DNA from: Clostridium sp. UBA4746
GTDB lineage: Bacteria; Bacillota; Clostridia; Clostridiales; Clostridiaceae
Direction of reading: 5' to 3'
NCBI GenBank assembly: GCA_002403785.1
Contig: DHIM01000071.1
Span: 1 to 10,907 of the forward strand
Length of the DNA: 10,907 nucleotides
Shown piece after piece: positions 5,562 to 10,907 of the stretch (positions are counted from its first letter, which is position 1; the number at the start of each line of letters is the position of its first letter). The notes under the pieces are model-generated. The model ran no database searches, was not told the DNA's origin, and worked only from the letters and a program-made list of their open reading frames with translations. The translations under genes and the position numbers were made by a program.

Positions 5562-6292
5562 CAAATATCACCCCGTGCTTTATTTATTTCATGCATATAG
5601 AAATCCTCTAAGGAGGCATATTTTTCTTTTATAATTTTGATGTCTTGTCCATTATTTATAAGTTGTCCATTATTAATTATTGCTACTCTATTGCACATCA
5701 GTTCTATTTCATGCACAAGATGACTAGATATAAAAAATGTTATTCCTTTCTTAGTTGCTAATTCTATTATAAGTTTTCTCATTGCAATGGTACCTTCTAT
5801 ATCAAGTCCATTAGTAGGTTCATCTAAAATTACTAATTCTGGTTTTGATATAAGCGCCAAAGCTAAGGCTAATCTCTGTTTCATTCCCAATGAGAATTTT
5901 GATACTTTTTCCTTTTTAAATTCTGTTAATTGAACTATATCAAGTATTTCATCTATACTGTATCTTTCCATGTTTTTATAAAATCTTGAGGCAATTTTTA
6001 AATTGTAATAAGCACTCATATATTCATAGAGATCCGCGGTTTCTATAATAGCTCCTACTTTTCCTAAAGCTTTTTCAAACTGTGTTTTTGAATTAAAACC
6101 TAAAATTTCAACCTTTCCACTTTTAAATGTATTTAATCCTGTAATAGACTTCATTACCGTTGTTTTACCTGCACCATTTGGTCCAAGAAATCCAAATACA
6201 TCTCCTTTATAAACTTCAAAGCTTATATCGAATGCACCGCGACCATTGTTATAAAGTTTAGTCAAACCATCTACTTTTAAAACTGTTTCCAT
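5561..6292 (-). CDS. ABC transporter ATP-binding protein, BcrA-like
   Basis: The 243-residue cytoplasmic ATPase has all the nucleotide-binding elements: Walker A GPNGAGKTT (37-45), signature FSLGMKQRL (133-141), Walker B LVILDEPT (153-160) with catalytic Glu158, D-loop GLD (162-164), and switch His191 in ISSHLVHEIE. The Q-loop position reads AIIETADLY with Glu84 instead of Gln. This form is known from bacitracin- and lantibiotic-immunity ATPases (the E-loop of LanF proteins). The C-terminal tail ASLEDFYMHEI is also typical of that group. The ATG at 6292-6290 has an AAGGAG site at 6305-6300. It overlaps the permease gene by one base. It lies 157 bases after the exported-protein gene with a hairpin between. 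The transporter probably exports or expels a membrane-active compound, which is inference from the subfamily. Confidence 0.94.
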   Translation of the reverse strand: METVLKVDGLTKLYNNGRGAFDISFEVYKGDVFGFLGPNGAGKTTVMKSITGLNTFKSGKVEILGFNSKTQFEKALGKVGAIIETADLYEYMSAYYNLKIASRFYKNMERYSIDEILDIVQLTEFKKEKVSKFSLGMKQRLALALALISKPELVILDEPTNGLDIEGTIAMRKLIIELATKKGITFFISSHLVHEIELMCNRVAIINNGQLINNGQDIKIIKEKYASLEDFYMHEINKARGDI

Positions 6293-6310
6293 AATAGCTC
6301 TCCTTATTTT

Positions 6311-6381
6311 AAAAAGTAAAATGGAAACTAAGAAATCGTTACCCTTGAGGACAAGGATAACTTCCCTAAATTCCCATTTTA
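6311..6381 (-). terminator. Large imperfect hairpin between exported-protein gene and ABC ATPase gene
   Basis: TAAAATGG (6317-6324) pairs with CCATTTTA (6374-6381). After an irregular middle, GTTA-C-CCTTG (6338-6347) pairs with CAAGG-A-TAAC (6352-6361) around an AGGA tetraloop. On the minus strand the base of the stem is followed by a T-rich run up to 6311. It is best read as a partial terminator or processing site that separates the first three genes from the ABC pair, ending only about six bases upstream of the ATPase ribosome binding site. Confidence 0.5.
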
Positions 6382-6382
6382 A

Positions 6383-6424
6383 TTTTATTATTTAAACCGT
6401 TTTTTTCACTGTTTAATAATAAAA
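6383..6424. repeat. AT-only inverted repeat after the exported-protein gene
   Basis: TTTTATTATTTAAAC (6383-6397) and GTTTAATAATAAAA (6411-6424) form a 14-bp stem with one bulged T and a 13-base loop. It has almost no G-C pairs and no following T-run on the minus strand, so it is a weak hairpin of unclear role, next to the larger hairpin at 6311-6381. Confidence 0.4.
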
Positions 6425-6449
6425 CGAAATCCTATAATCTATTTCAGAT

Positions 6450-7319
6450 CTATTTTCTGAATCCAGAAGTTATAGTTTTTATTTGTTTACCAGTTAAATT
6501 TACAGTATTTGGTGTTGTACTATTAATATTTGATAAATTTAAAGTAGCATTAATAGTTACATCATGTGTTAGCCCTTTGGCATCTTTACCTGTTACAACT
6601 ATTTTAGCAACTTGATTATTAATTATGTTGTTTTTATTTATATCTCCAGTAACGTAAACGCTTTTAACTGTGATTCCGCTTGTAAGTTGTGGAAGCATGT
6701 TTTTCACATCAAGATTTCCAGCCTTTTCATTAAGCCTTGGTTCATCATTACCTTTTGACATGGCTATTGATGTTATAGCATTAACTAATGGAACTATTTC
6801 ATTTTGTTTTAAATTAATAGCTACTTTTTTAGTACCATCTGCATTATCAGTTACAGCAACATTGTTTTTCATGCTACCCACTAAAGTATCCACCACGATT
6901 CCTACACTTTTCGCTACTTCAGGATTTACATCCTTAGCTTCTTTGTTGAAATTTTTGTGATTATTTTCTTTCACATTGTACACTTCACTTGTGCTAGATT
7001 TAGATATACTTTTTCCAGCTTGATTAAATGTACTAAAATTTTCGCTTTCTTTACTTGATTTTACTGTAGTAGCCTGACTCATAGCGTTAGTAGCTGAGTT
7101 GACTTTAATATTAGAACTCACATTAACTAAATCCTTACCTGCATCGTTTACAGATAGTTTTAAATCTGCTGTTTCATTTTTTAAATTTTTAGTATTAACT
7201 ATGGCTAACTTATAAGCATCATACCCAGACAATTGTGCAGCATTAGTATAGGCTGTTCCCATAAGTACACCTCCACTAACCACTAAACTCGTTGCAATTG
7301 CAATGATTTTCTTATTCAT
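6450..7319 (-). CDS. Exported protein of unknown function
   Basis: The 289-residue protein starts with a Sec signal peptide: MNKK, a hydrophobic core to about residue 22, then a likely signal peptidase I site after AYTNA or AYTNAA. There is no lipobox cysteine, and in fact no cysteine anywhere. The mature part is rich in Asn, Lys, Ser and Val and alternates polar and beta-prone stretches, for example TADLKLSVNDAGKDLV, KKVAINLKQNEIVPL and THDVTINATLNLSNIN. That pattern recalls exported LolA/LppX-like beta-sheet proteins, but I do not recognise a family. The ATG at 7319-7317 has a GGAGGA site around 7331-7326. Its own promoter has direct-repeat sites for an OmpR-type regulator, and it lies directly after the kinase gene. 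It is thus the likely main target of this two-component system. A cell-surface role in sensing or protection is inference. Confidence 0.85.
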   Translation of the reverse strand: MNKKIIAIATSLVVSGGVLMGTAYTNAAQLSGYDAYKLAIVNTKNLKNETADLKLSVNDAGKDLVNVSSNIKVNSATNAMSQATTVKSSKESENFSTFNQAGKSISKSSTSEVYNVKENNHKNFNKEAKDVNPEVAKSVGIVVDTLVGSMKNNVAVTDNADGTKKVAINLKQNEIVPLVNAITSIAMSKGNDEPRLNEKAGNLDVKNMLPQLTSGITVKSVYVTGDINKNNIINNQVAKIVVTGKDAKGLTHDVTINATLNLSNINSTTPNTVNLTGKQIKTITSGFRK

Positions 7320-7347
7320 ATTTATTCCTCCAAATTTTTACAAGATT

Positions 7348-7370
7348 TAGAAAGTAAATTTAACTTTCTA
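7348..7370 (-). promoter_or_regulatory. Hairpin at the predicted 5' end of the exported-protein mRNA
   Basis: TAGAAAGT (7348-7355) pairs perfectly with ACTTTCTA (7363-7370) around a seven-base loop. The predicted transcription start near 7371 puts it at the very 5' end, where such stems slow mRNA decay in Gram-positive bacteria. It is 17 bases upstream of the ribosome binding site. Confidence 0.5.
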
Positions 7371-7377
7371 TTAATTT

Positions 7378-7406
7378 AGTATAGCATTGCTTTATTAACT
7401 TCCTCT
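7378..7406 (-). promoter_or_regulatory. Predicted activator-dependent promoter of the exported-protein gene
   Basis: An extended -10, TGCTATACT, has its TATACT at 7383-7378 on the minus strand. The -35 position 17 bases further up (7406-7401) reads AGAGGA, far from TTGACA. A good -10 without a -35 is what an activator-dependent promoter looks like, and tandem sites for such an activator lie seven bases upstream. Confidence 0.6.
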
Positions 7407-7412
7407 GAACTA

Positions 7413-7434
7413 TTTCTTAAGATTTTCTTAAGAT
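7413..7434. promoter_or_regulatory. Perfect 11-bp tandem repeat, probable binding site of the adjacent OmpR-family regulator
   Basis: TTTCTTAAGAT occurs twice back to back at 7413-7423 and 7424-7434. An 11-bp period, one helical turn, is the standard layout for dimers of OmpR/PhoB-type regulators binding head to tail. The repeat sits just upstream of the -35 of the exported-protein promoter and overlaps the kinase stop codon (7430-7428). No second copy was seen in this window, including ahead of the regulator gene and the ABC genes. Confidence 0.7.
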
Positions 7435-8597
7435 GTACAATTTATACAATTAAATCTTACATTAAAACTTATATACCCATTTTTATACTTTGCTTCTATA
7501 AATCCATCCTGTAATTCCACCATACTTTTAGCAATAGCCAGTCCCAGACCACTTCCTCCAGTATCAGATGACCTTGATTCTTCTACTCGATAAAATCTAT
7601 CAAATATTTTACTTAAATTATCATCACTTATTTTTTCACATTCATTCTGAATAGTCACTAATGAAAATCCATTATTCTTAGTAAGTATTACCCGTATATT
7701 GCTAGGCTTAAGACAATATCTTATAGCATTTATCAGTAGATTTTCAAATACCTGAGCAATTTTATTTGGATCTACATTAACAATCATCTTTTCTTTTATA
7801 AATTCCTTTGATATAGTCACAGTATTATTCTCACAAATTGGTACTAACTCTTCAATTAGTTGGTCAAGCAATTCATTTAAATTGATATTTTGTTTATCAA
7901 ACTTTACTGCATTATTTGCAAGTTTTGTATATTCAAATAAGTCATTAATTAAGATTTCAAGCTTTTCAGCCTGATTATAAGATATATTTGCATACTGATC
8001 TAATTGTCTTTCGTGCGTATATTTTTTACTTTTTATAAGTTCTAAATATCCTTTAATTGAAGTTAATGGTGTTCTAAGGTCATGTGAAACATTTGTTATT
8101 AAATCTTGCTTTGTTTTTTCTGCTTTTCTTTCACTATCTATTTTAGTTTTAAGCTCTTCAGCCATATAATTTATGTTATCTGCAAGCATTCCTAACTCAT
8201 CTTTCCCATATTTTTTTATCCTATAGTCTAAATTGCCCTTAGATATTTCCAAAAGCCCTATAGATATAATTTCTATATATTTCATCTTCTTATTAGTTAT
8301 AAAGTAAAAAATTATTAGAAAAGATAAAAATGCGATAATTACTGATGGTAACTTAGTATCAATATCATGGTCATAATGATATTGACTCTGACTGTAATCT
8401 GCTCTTATATGTTTATGTTTTGTTTCTAGAATTTTATTAAATGCGCCTCCAATTAGAATAGCCGCTAAAAGGCACATTGCAAAAATTAAAATCAATTCTA
8501 ATCTTATACTTTTTTTCATTTTATCTCTAATTGACATAGATATAGTTATAAATTTGTCATAAATCCCTTTAATTACTCCCAAAAATTTAATTTTCAA
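7428..8597 (-). CDS. Sensor histidine kinase, VanS-like, with a short His/Asp-rich outside loop
   Basis: The 389-residue membrane kinase has transmembrane spans near 34-52 and 84-101, a HAMP region to about 155, the phospho-accepting His172 in NVSHDLRTPLTSIKGYLEL, an N-box ENLLINAIRY (285-294), an F-box FDRFYRVEESRSS and a G2 box GGSGLGLAIAKSMVEL. The G1 box is weak: it reads QNECEKIS, with Asn where many kinases have Asp. The loop outside the membrane is only about 30 residues but holds His61, His63, His74 and His77 plus four Asp, so it may bind a metal or sense charge. It likely phosphorylates the response regulator encoded just before it, whose 3' end it overlaps by 11 bases. The start is a TTG at 8597 inside AAAATTGAAAA, with GGGGAG upstream. 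The first ATG (Met21) has no ribosome site, so the exact start is uncertain. Confidence 0.93.
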   Translation of the reverse strand: MKIKFLGVIKGIYDKFITISMSIRDKMKKSIRLELILIFAMCLLAAILIGGAFNKILETKHKHIRADYSQSQYHYDHDIDTKLPSVIIAFLSFLIIFYFITNKKMKYIEIISIGLLEISKGNLDYRIKKYGKDELGMLADNINYMAEELKTKIDSERKAEKTKQDLITNVSHDLRTPLTSIKGYLELIKSKKYTHERQLDQYANISYNQAEKLEILINDLFEYTKLANNAVKFDKQNINLNELLDQLIEELVPICENNTVTISKEFIKEKMIVNVDPNKIAQVFENLLINAIRYCLKPSNIRVILTKNNGFSLVTIQNECEKISDDNLSKIFDRFYRVEESRSSDTGGSGLGLAIAKSMVELQDGFIEAKYKNGYISFNVRFNCINCTS

Positions 8598-9282
8598 TTT
8601 TATAACCTACTCCCCAAATAGTTTTAATAAACCTTGGTTTCCTTGGATTTTCTTCTATTTTCTCTCTTATTTTTCTTATATGAACCATTATAGTGTTATC
8701 TGATTCCATAAATTCTTCTTTCCACACAGCTTCATATATTTTCTTTACATTAAAAACTATGCCTCTATTTCTTGCAATAAAAAGCAATATATCAAATTCT
8801 CTAGGTGTAAGCCTTACATCTTTATCTCCAATTTTAACCTCATGGGTATTTGTATTTATATATAAGTCGTCTACCTCGATTATACTCTCATCCTTCTCTT
8901 CAATTAGATTTAACCTCTTGTATCTGCGCAGTTGAGATTTTACCCTTGCTAAAAGTTCAAGTGGATTAAATGGTTTAGACACATAATCATCTGCACCTGT
9001 TGTAAGTCCCATAATTTTATCCATATCTTCACTTTTAGCTGAAAGCATTATAATAGGCATATTTTTATCTTTTCTTATTTTAATACAAGTTTCCAACCCA
9101 TCCATAATTGGCATCATAATATCTAGTATAATTAAATCTATATTATCATCTTTTAAAACATTTAAGGCTTCTATTCCATTAGAGGCCTTAATAACACTAT
9201 AGCCATCATTTTCCATATATATACCTATTAGATCTCTAATCTCTTTTTCATCATCAACCACCAAAATAGCCTCTTCGCTCAT
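8587..9282 (-). CDS. OmpR/PhoB-family response regulator
   Basis: The 231-residue protein has an N-terminal receiver domain (about 5-117) and a C-terminal winged-helix DNA-binding domain (about 132-230). Receiver residues are intact: acidic pair Asp10/Asp11 in LVVDDEKE, phosphorylated Asp54 in IILDIMMPIMDG, Ser81 in IIMLSAKS and Lys103 in DDYVSKPFNPLEL. The output domain shows RLTPREFDILLFIARN and TIMVHIRKIREKI, ending in WGVGYKIEN. The ATG at 9282-9280 has a GAAGGGAG site just upstream. A longer frame back to 9354 exists, but the family starts close to this Met. It is the first gene of the minus-strand module and is divergent from the thiamine unit. It probably binds the 11-bp tandem repeat ahead of the exported-protein gene. 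No matching repeat is visible before its own gene, so autoregulation is not supported. Confidence 0.96.
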   Translation of the reverse strand: MSEEAILVVDDEKEIRDLIGIYMENDGYSVIKASNGIEALNVLKDDNIDLIILDIMMPIMDGLETCIKIRKDKNMPIIMLSAKSEDMDKIMGLTTGADDYVSKPFNPLELLARVKSQLRRYKRLNLIEEKDESIIEVDDLYINTNTHEVKIGDKDVRLTPREFDILLFIARNRGIVFNVKKIYEAVWKEEFMESDNTIMVHIRKIREKIEENPRKPRFIKTIWGVGYKIEN

Positions 9283-9383
9283 AATAAACTCCCTTCTAAA
9301 AATGTAATCCACCATTACATAAATTTCTTCACCTAACAGTATATCAAATATCACCCCTGTTTTAGTCTCTAATTATTCAAAAC

Positions 9384-9413
9384 TTGTTGTAAAATGTAAT
9401 ATACTGCTATATA
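9384..9413 (+). promoter_or_regulatory. Predicted promoter of the thiT unit
   Basis: TTGTTG (9384-9389) is followed after 18 bases by TATATA (9408-9413), with TGC immediately before it as an extended -10. An overlapping TATAAT starts two bases later. The start would be near 9420, just upstream of the riboswitch. Confidence 0.6.
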
Positions 9414-9437
9414 ATTAATTAGAAATAATAATATATG

Positions 9438-9523
9438 TGCTAGGGGTGCCTTATGGCTGAGATATGAATATTTTATTCATTGTCCCTCATACCTGATCTG
9501 GATAATACCAGCGGAGGAAAGCG
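9438..9523 (+). ncRNA. TPP riboswitch (THI element)
   Basis: The conserved blocks are all present and in order: GGGGTGCC (9443-9450), GGCTGAGA (9455-9462), ACCTGATCTGGATAATACC (9491-9509) and AGCGGAGGAAAGC (9510-9522). The variable P3 extension ATGAATA/TATTCAT (9464-9470, 9474-9480) is a perfect short hairpin. P1 is TGCT/AGCG (9438-9441, 9520-9523). The element senses thiamine pyrophosphate. The terminator that follows shows transcriptional control: high TPP should stop transcription before thiT. Confidence 0.97.
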
Positions 9524-9526
9524 GTT

Positions 9527-9576
9527 TTAATGTATAAATACATTAACTATATTCCTTTTGCGAATATAGTTTTTTT
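9527..9576 (+). terminator. Expression platform of the TPP riboswitch: terminator with an overlapping palindrome
   Basis: AACTATATTC (9545-9554) and GAATATAGTT (9562-9571) form a 10-bp stem followed by an unbroken T-run to 9576. Just before it, TTAATGTAT and ATACATTAA (9527-9535, 9538-9546) form a perfect 9-bp palindrome that shares two bases with the terminator stem. It may be a spacer hairpin or part of the antiterminator. Confidence 0.9.
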
Positions 9577-9623
9577 GTTTTTACCATAATACTTCTGTAG
9601 CACAATACGTGGAGGCTATACAA

Positions 9624-10271
9624 ATGACTTTAAATGAAAGAATTACTGAAATTACAAAAAGTCCTGTTGCTCTTTTTGCACTATTAGGAGTGCTCTTATT
9701 AATCTATGTAGTTTTAAAAATGAGAAAAATTAAATTTAATACCCAAATGATAACTTTAGTGGGTATATCTGTCGCATTATCTACAGTATTACAACTTATT
9801 ACCATTATTAAATTACCCCAAGGTGGTAGCGTTACTGCTGGAAGTATGGTCCCCATCGTACTTATATCTTTATTCTATGGTCCTGAAGTTGGATTTTTAA
9901 CAGGTTTCTTATTCGGAATTATCAATTTTATAATAAGCCCCGTTGCACTCCATCCAGTGCAAGTATTATTTGATTATCCCCTACCTTTTATGGCTATTGG
10001 AATAGTTGGTTACTTTAAATCATGTAATATTAAAGGTATCCTTAGTGGAGTAATTCTCGCAATGCTAGCAAGATTTACATGCCATTTTATATCCGGTGTA
10101 GTATTTTTCGGAAGTTATGCTCCAAAAGGAACTTCAGTTTATTTATACTCCCTTATATATAATGGTTCATATATGAGTTTAGAGGCCCTTATCACCTGTA
10201 TAATTATTGGAATTCTACCCATAAAACGCTTATCTAAGCTAGTAATAAACCAAACCAGCTTAGATTTATAA
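9624..10271 (+). CDS. thiT: Thiamine-specific S-component of an ECF transporter
   Basis: The 215-residue membrane protein binds thiamine and works with the shared ECF module (EcfA, EcfA', EcfT), which is not encoded here. It has about seven hydrophobic spans. The family stretches are KLPQGGSVTAGSMVPIVLIS, GFLTGFLFGIINFIISP, HPVQVLFDYPLPFMAIGI, ARFTCHFISGVVFFGSYAP and SLIYNGSY, which hold the His, Tyr and Asn of the thiamine pocket. The residue before GSYAP is Phe (VVFFGSY) where I recall Trp as usual. Residues 16-32 form an extra N-terminal span compared with the roughly 180-residue Lactococcus ThiT. The ATG at 9624 is preceded by GGAGG at 9611-9615; a GTG at 9609 lies under that site and is rejected. 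Control by the upstream TPP riboswitch confirms the substrate. Confidence 0.94.
   Translation: MTLNERITEITKSPVALFALLGVLLLIYVVLKMRKIKFNTQMITLVGISVALSTVLQLITIIKLPQGGSVTAGSMVPIVLISLFYGPEVGFLTGFLFGIINFIISPVALHPVQVLFDYPLPFMAIGIVGYFKSCNIKGILSGVILAMLARFTCHFISGVVFFGSYAPKGTSVYLYSLIYNGSYMSLEALITCIIIGILPIKRLSKLVINQTSLDL
10232..10267 (+). terminator. Possible terminator overlapping the end of thiT
   Basis: ATCTAAGCT (10232-10240) pairs perfectly with AGCTTAGAT (10257-10265) around a 16-base loop and is followed by TTTAT, a weak T-run. The stem lies inside the last thiT codons. That fits the convergent carbonic anhydrase gene, which ends only 12 bases away and leaves no room for a separate terminator. 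Confidence 0.45.
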
Positions 10272-10283
10272 AAAAGTTAATTA

Positions 10284-10826
10284 CTAGTCCTCTTTAACCA
10301 GATATAACAAATTGTCATCTATATTATAATAAAGGGGAGCTATTAATATATTAGGGTATTTAGTTCTTAATCTCTTAGCTTCTTCAAGCACAAATTCTAT
10401 TTCATTACCTATCTCAAACATTGGGGCGAAGTTCATAAAATGATCTTCCGCTCTCTGTCTTTCCCATCCCACTATGTCAACAAGTCCTTGAATAAATTTT
10501 TCTCTTTTCGACATTAAATTAACCATACCGCAATGATTGTGGGCTATAAGTGCAATAGTTTTAATTCCTCCTATAGCTATTGTATAAGAAACTTTAAATT
10601 CACTATAGCGTAGAGTTCCCCCACCAGAACGGATGATAAATGCAAAGTTGTTTGGTATATGAAGATATTTTCTGTTATCCATGCACATTCCTATTAACAT
10701 CTGTGGACTACTTACCGCCTCATATGGCATGTTTAAATCATGGTATTCTAATAAAACACTTATAGGTGTGTTTTTATACTCGTCAAATATATCATCTTTA
10801 GTATTAATTTTAATTAATCTATCCAT
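10284..10826 (-). CDS. Beta-class carbonic anhydrase
   Basis: The 180-residue cytoplasmic protein has the zinc-binding pattern of beta carbonic anhydrases, which interconvert CO2 and bicarbonate: Cys48-x-Asp50-x-Arg52 in GMCMDNRKYL, and His96-x2-Cys99 in IAHNHCGM. Asp50 and Arg52 form the catalytic dyad of the family. The SGGGT segment at 67-71 stands for the common NAGG loop. The short length with a long insertion-like helix region at 105-155 suits the small prokaryotic clade rather than plant-type enzymes. The ATG at 10826-10824 has a consensus AAGGAG site at 10843-10838. It is a single gene converging on thiT; a GTTAA/TTAAC stem followed by six Ts on the minus strand (10298-10270) may end it. 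Its 81-base upstream region is very AT-rich, with no clear promoter. Bicarbonate supply for carboxylases is the probable role, as inference. Confidence 0.88.
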   Translation of the reverse strand: MDRLIKINTKDDIFDEYKNTPISVLLEYHDLNMPYEAVSSPQMLIGMCMDNRKYLHIPNNFAFIIRSGGGTLRYSEFKVSYTIAIGGIKTIALIAHNHCGMVNLMSKREKFIQGLVDIVGWERQRAEDHFMNFAPMFEIGNEIEFVLEEAKRLRTKYPNILIAPLYYNIDDNLLYLVKED

Positions 10827-10907
10827 ATTAATATCATCTCCTTAGAATTAATTTTAATATTAATTTAATATTTACCAACATATTTCTAATACTTAATCTT
10901 TATTAAT

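Noticed and set aside
5562..5564. TTG start for the permease one codon earlier
   Set aside because: The following ATG shares its A with the ATPase stop codon, a standard coupled start.
9283..9354. 24-residue N-terminal extension of the response regulator from a GTG at 9354
   Set aside because: Family members begin within a few residues of the ILVVDDE strand, and the ATG at 9282 has a strong ribosome site.
5560..9357. A shared 15-mer, ATCAAATATCACCCC, at 5560-5574 (ATPase/permease junction) and 9343-9357 (ahead of the response regulator)
   Set aside because: One copy is the coupled stop/ribosome site/start of two genes and the other is untranslated. In AT-rich sequence of this length such a match is plausible by chance, and no flanking similarity was seen.
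9609..9623. GTG start for thiT at 9609
   Set aside because: The GTG overlaps the GGAGG ribosome site that serves the ATG at 9624 at ideal distance.

Overview
The window looks like chromosomal DNA from a low-GC anaerobic Firmicute, most likely Clostridium or a close relative. The evidence is the strongly AT-rich composition, near-consensus AGGAGG ribosome binding sites, factor-independent terminators, a TPP riboswitch that works through a terminator, an ECF-type thiamine S-component, and a radical-SAM maturase for [FeFe]-hydrogenase. No mobile element, tRNA, rRNA or CRISPR array was seen.

Layout. (1) Bases 1-1656, plus strand: the 3' end of an O-acetylhomoserine sulfhydrylase gene (metY) followed by metA. 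The MetA protein has Glu at position 111, the residue associated with acetyl-CoA rather than succinyl-CoA use, so the pair forms a coherent O-acetylhomoserine route to homocysteine. (2) 1706-2480, minus strand: a nitroreductase-family flavoprotein with a recognisable promoter and a 15-bp palindrome between promoter and gene. A perfect 17-bp inverted repeat separates it from the convergent metA. (3) 2658-4660, minus strand: a TM1266-family small regulator gene and hydG. They are preceded by a leader RNA that ends in a strong terminator just before the first gene, and the leader can form mutually exclusive helices. I cannot assign it to a known riboswitch class; it is the best candidate in the window for something undescribed. 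A 20-bp tandem repeat and a hairpin lie between the two genes.

(4) 4815-9282, minus strand: a five-gene envelope-type module. In order of transcription it is an OmpR-family response regulator, a histidine kinase with a very short His/Asp-rich outside loop, an exported protein of unknown function, an ABC ATPase and an ABC-2 permease. A perfect 11-bp tandem repeat, TTTCTTAAGAT twice, sits just upstream of the poor -35 of the exported-protein promoter and overlaps the kinase stop codon. That is the arrangement expected for activation by the adjacent response regulator. Hairpins between the exported-protein gene and the ABC pair may lower expression of the latter. (5) 9384-10271, plus strand: promoter, TPP riboswitch, terminator and thiT, a self-contained thiamine uptake unit. 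(6) 10284-10826, minus strand: a beta-class carbonic anhydrase, convergent with thiT.

The units are functionally separate (methionine, redox, hydrogenase maturation, envelope signalling, thiamine, CO2), so this reads as ordinary core or near-core clostridial sequence. Most of the unexplained signal is in the non-coding regions. All calls come from reading the sequence; no database search or folding program was run.
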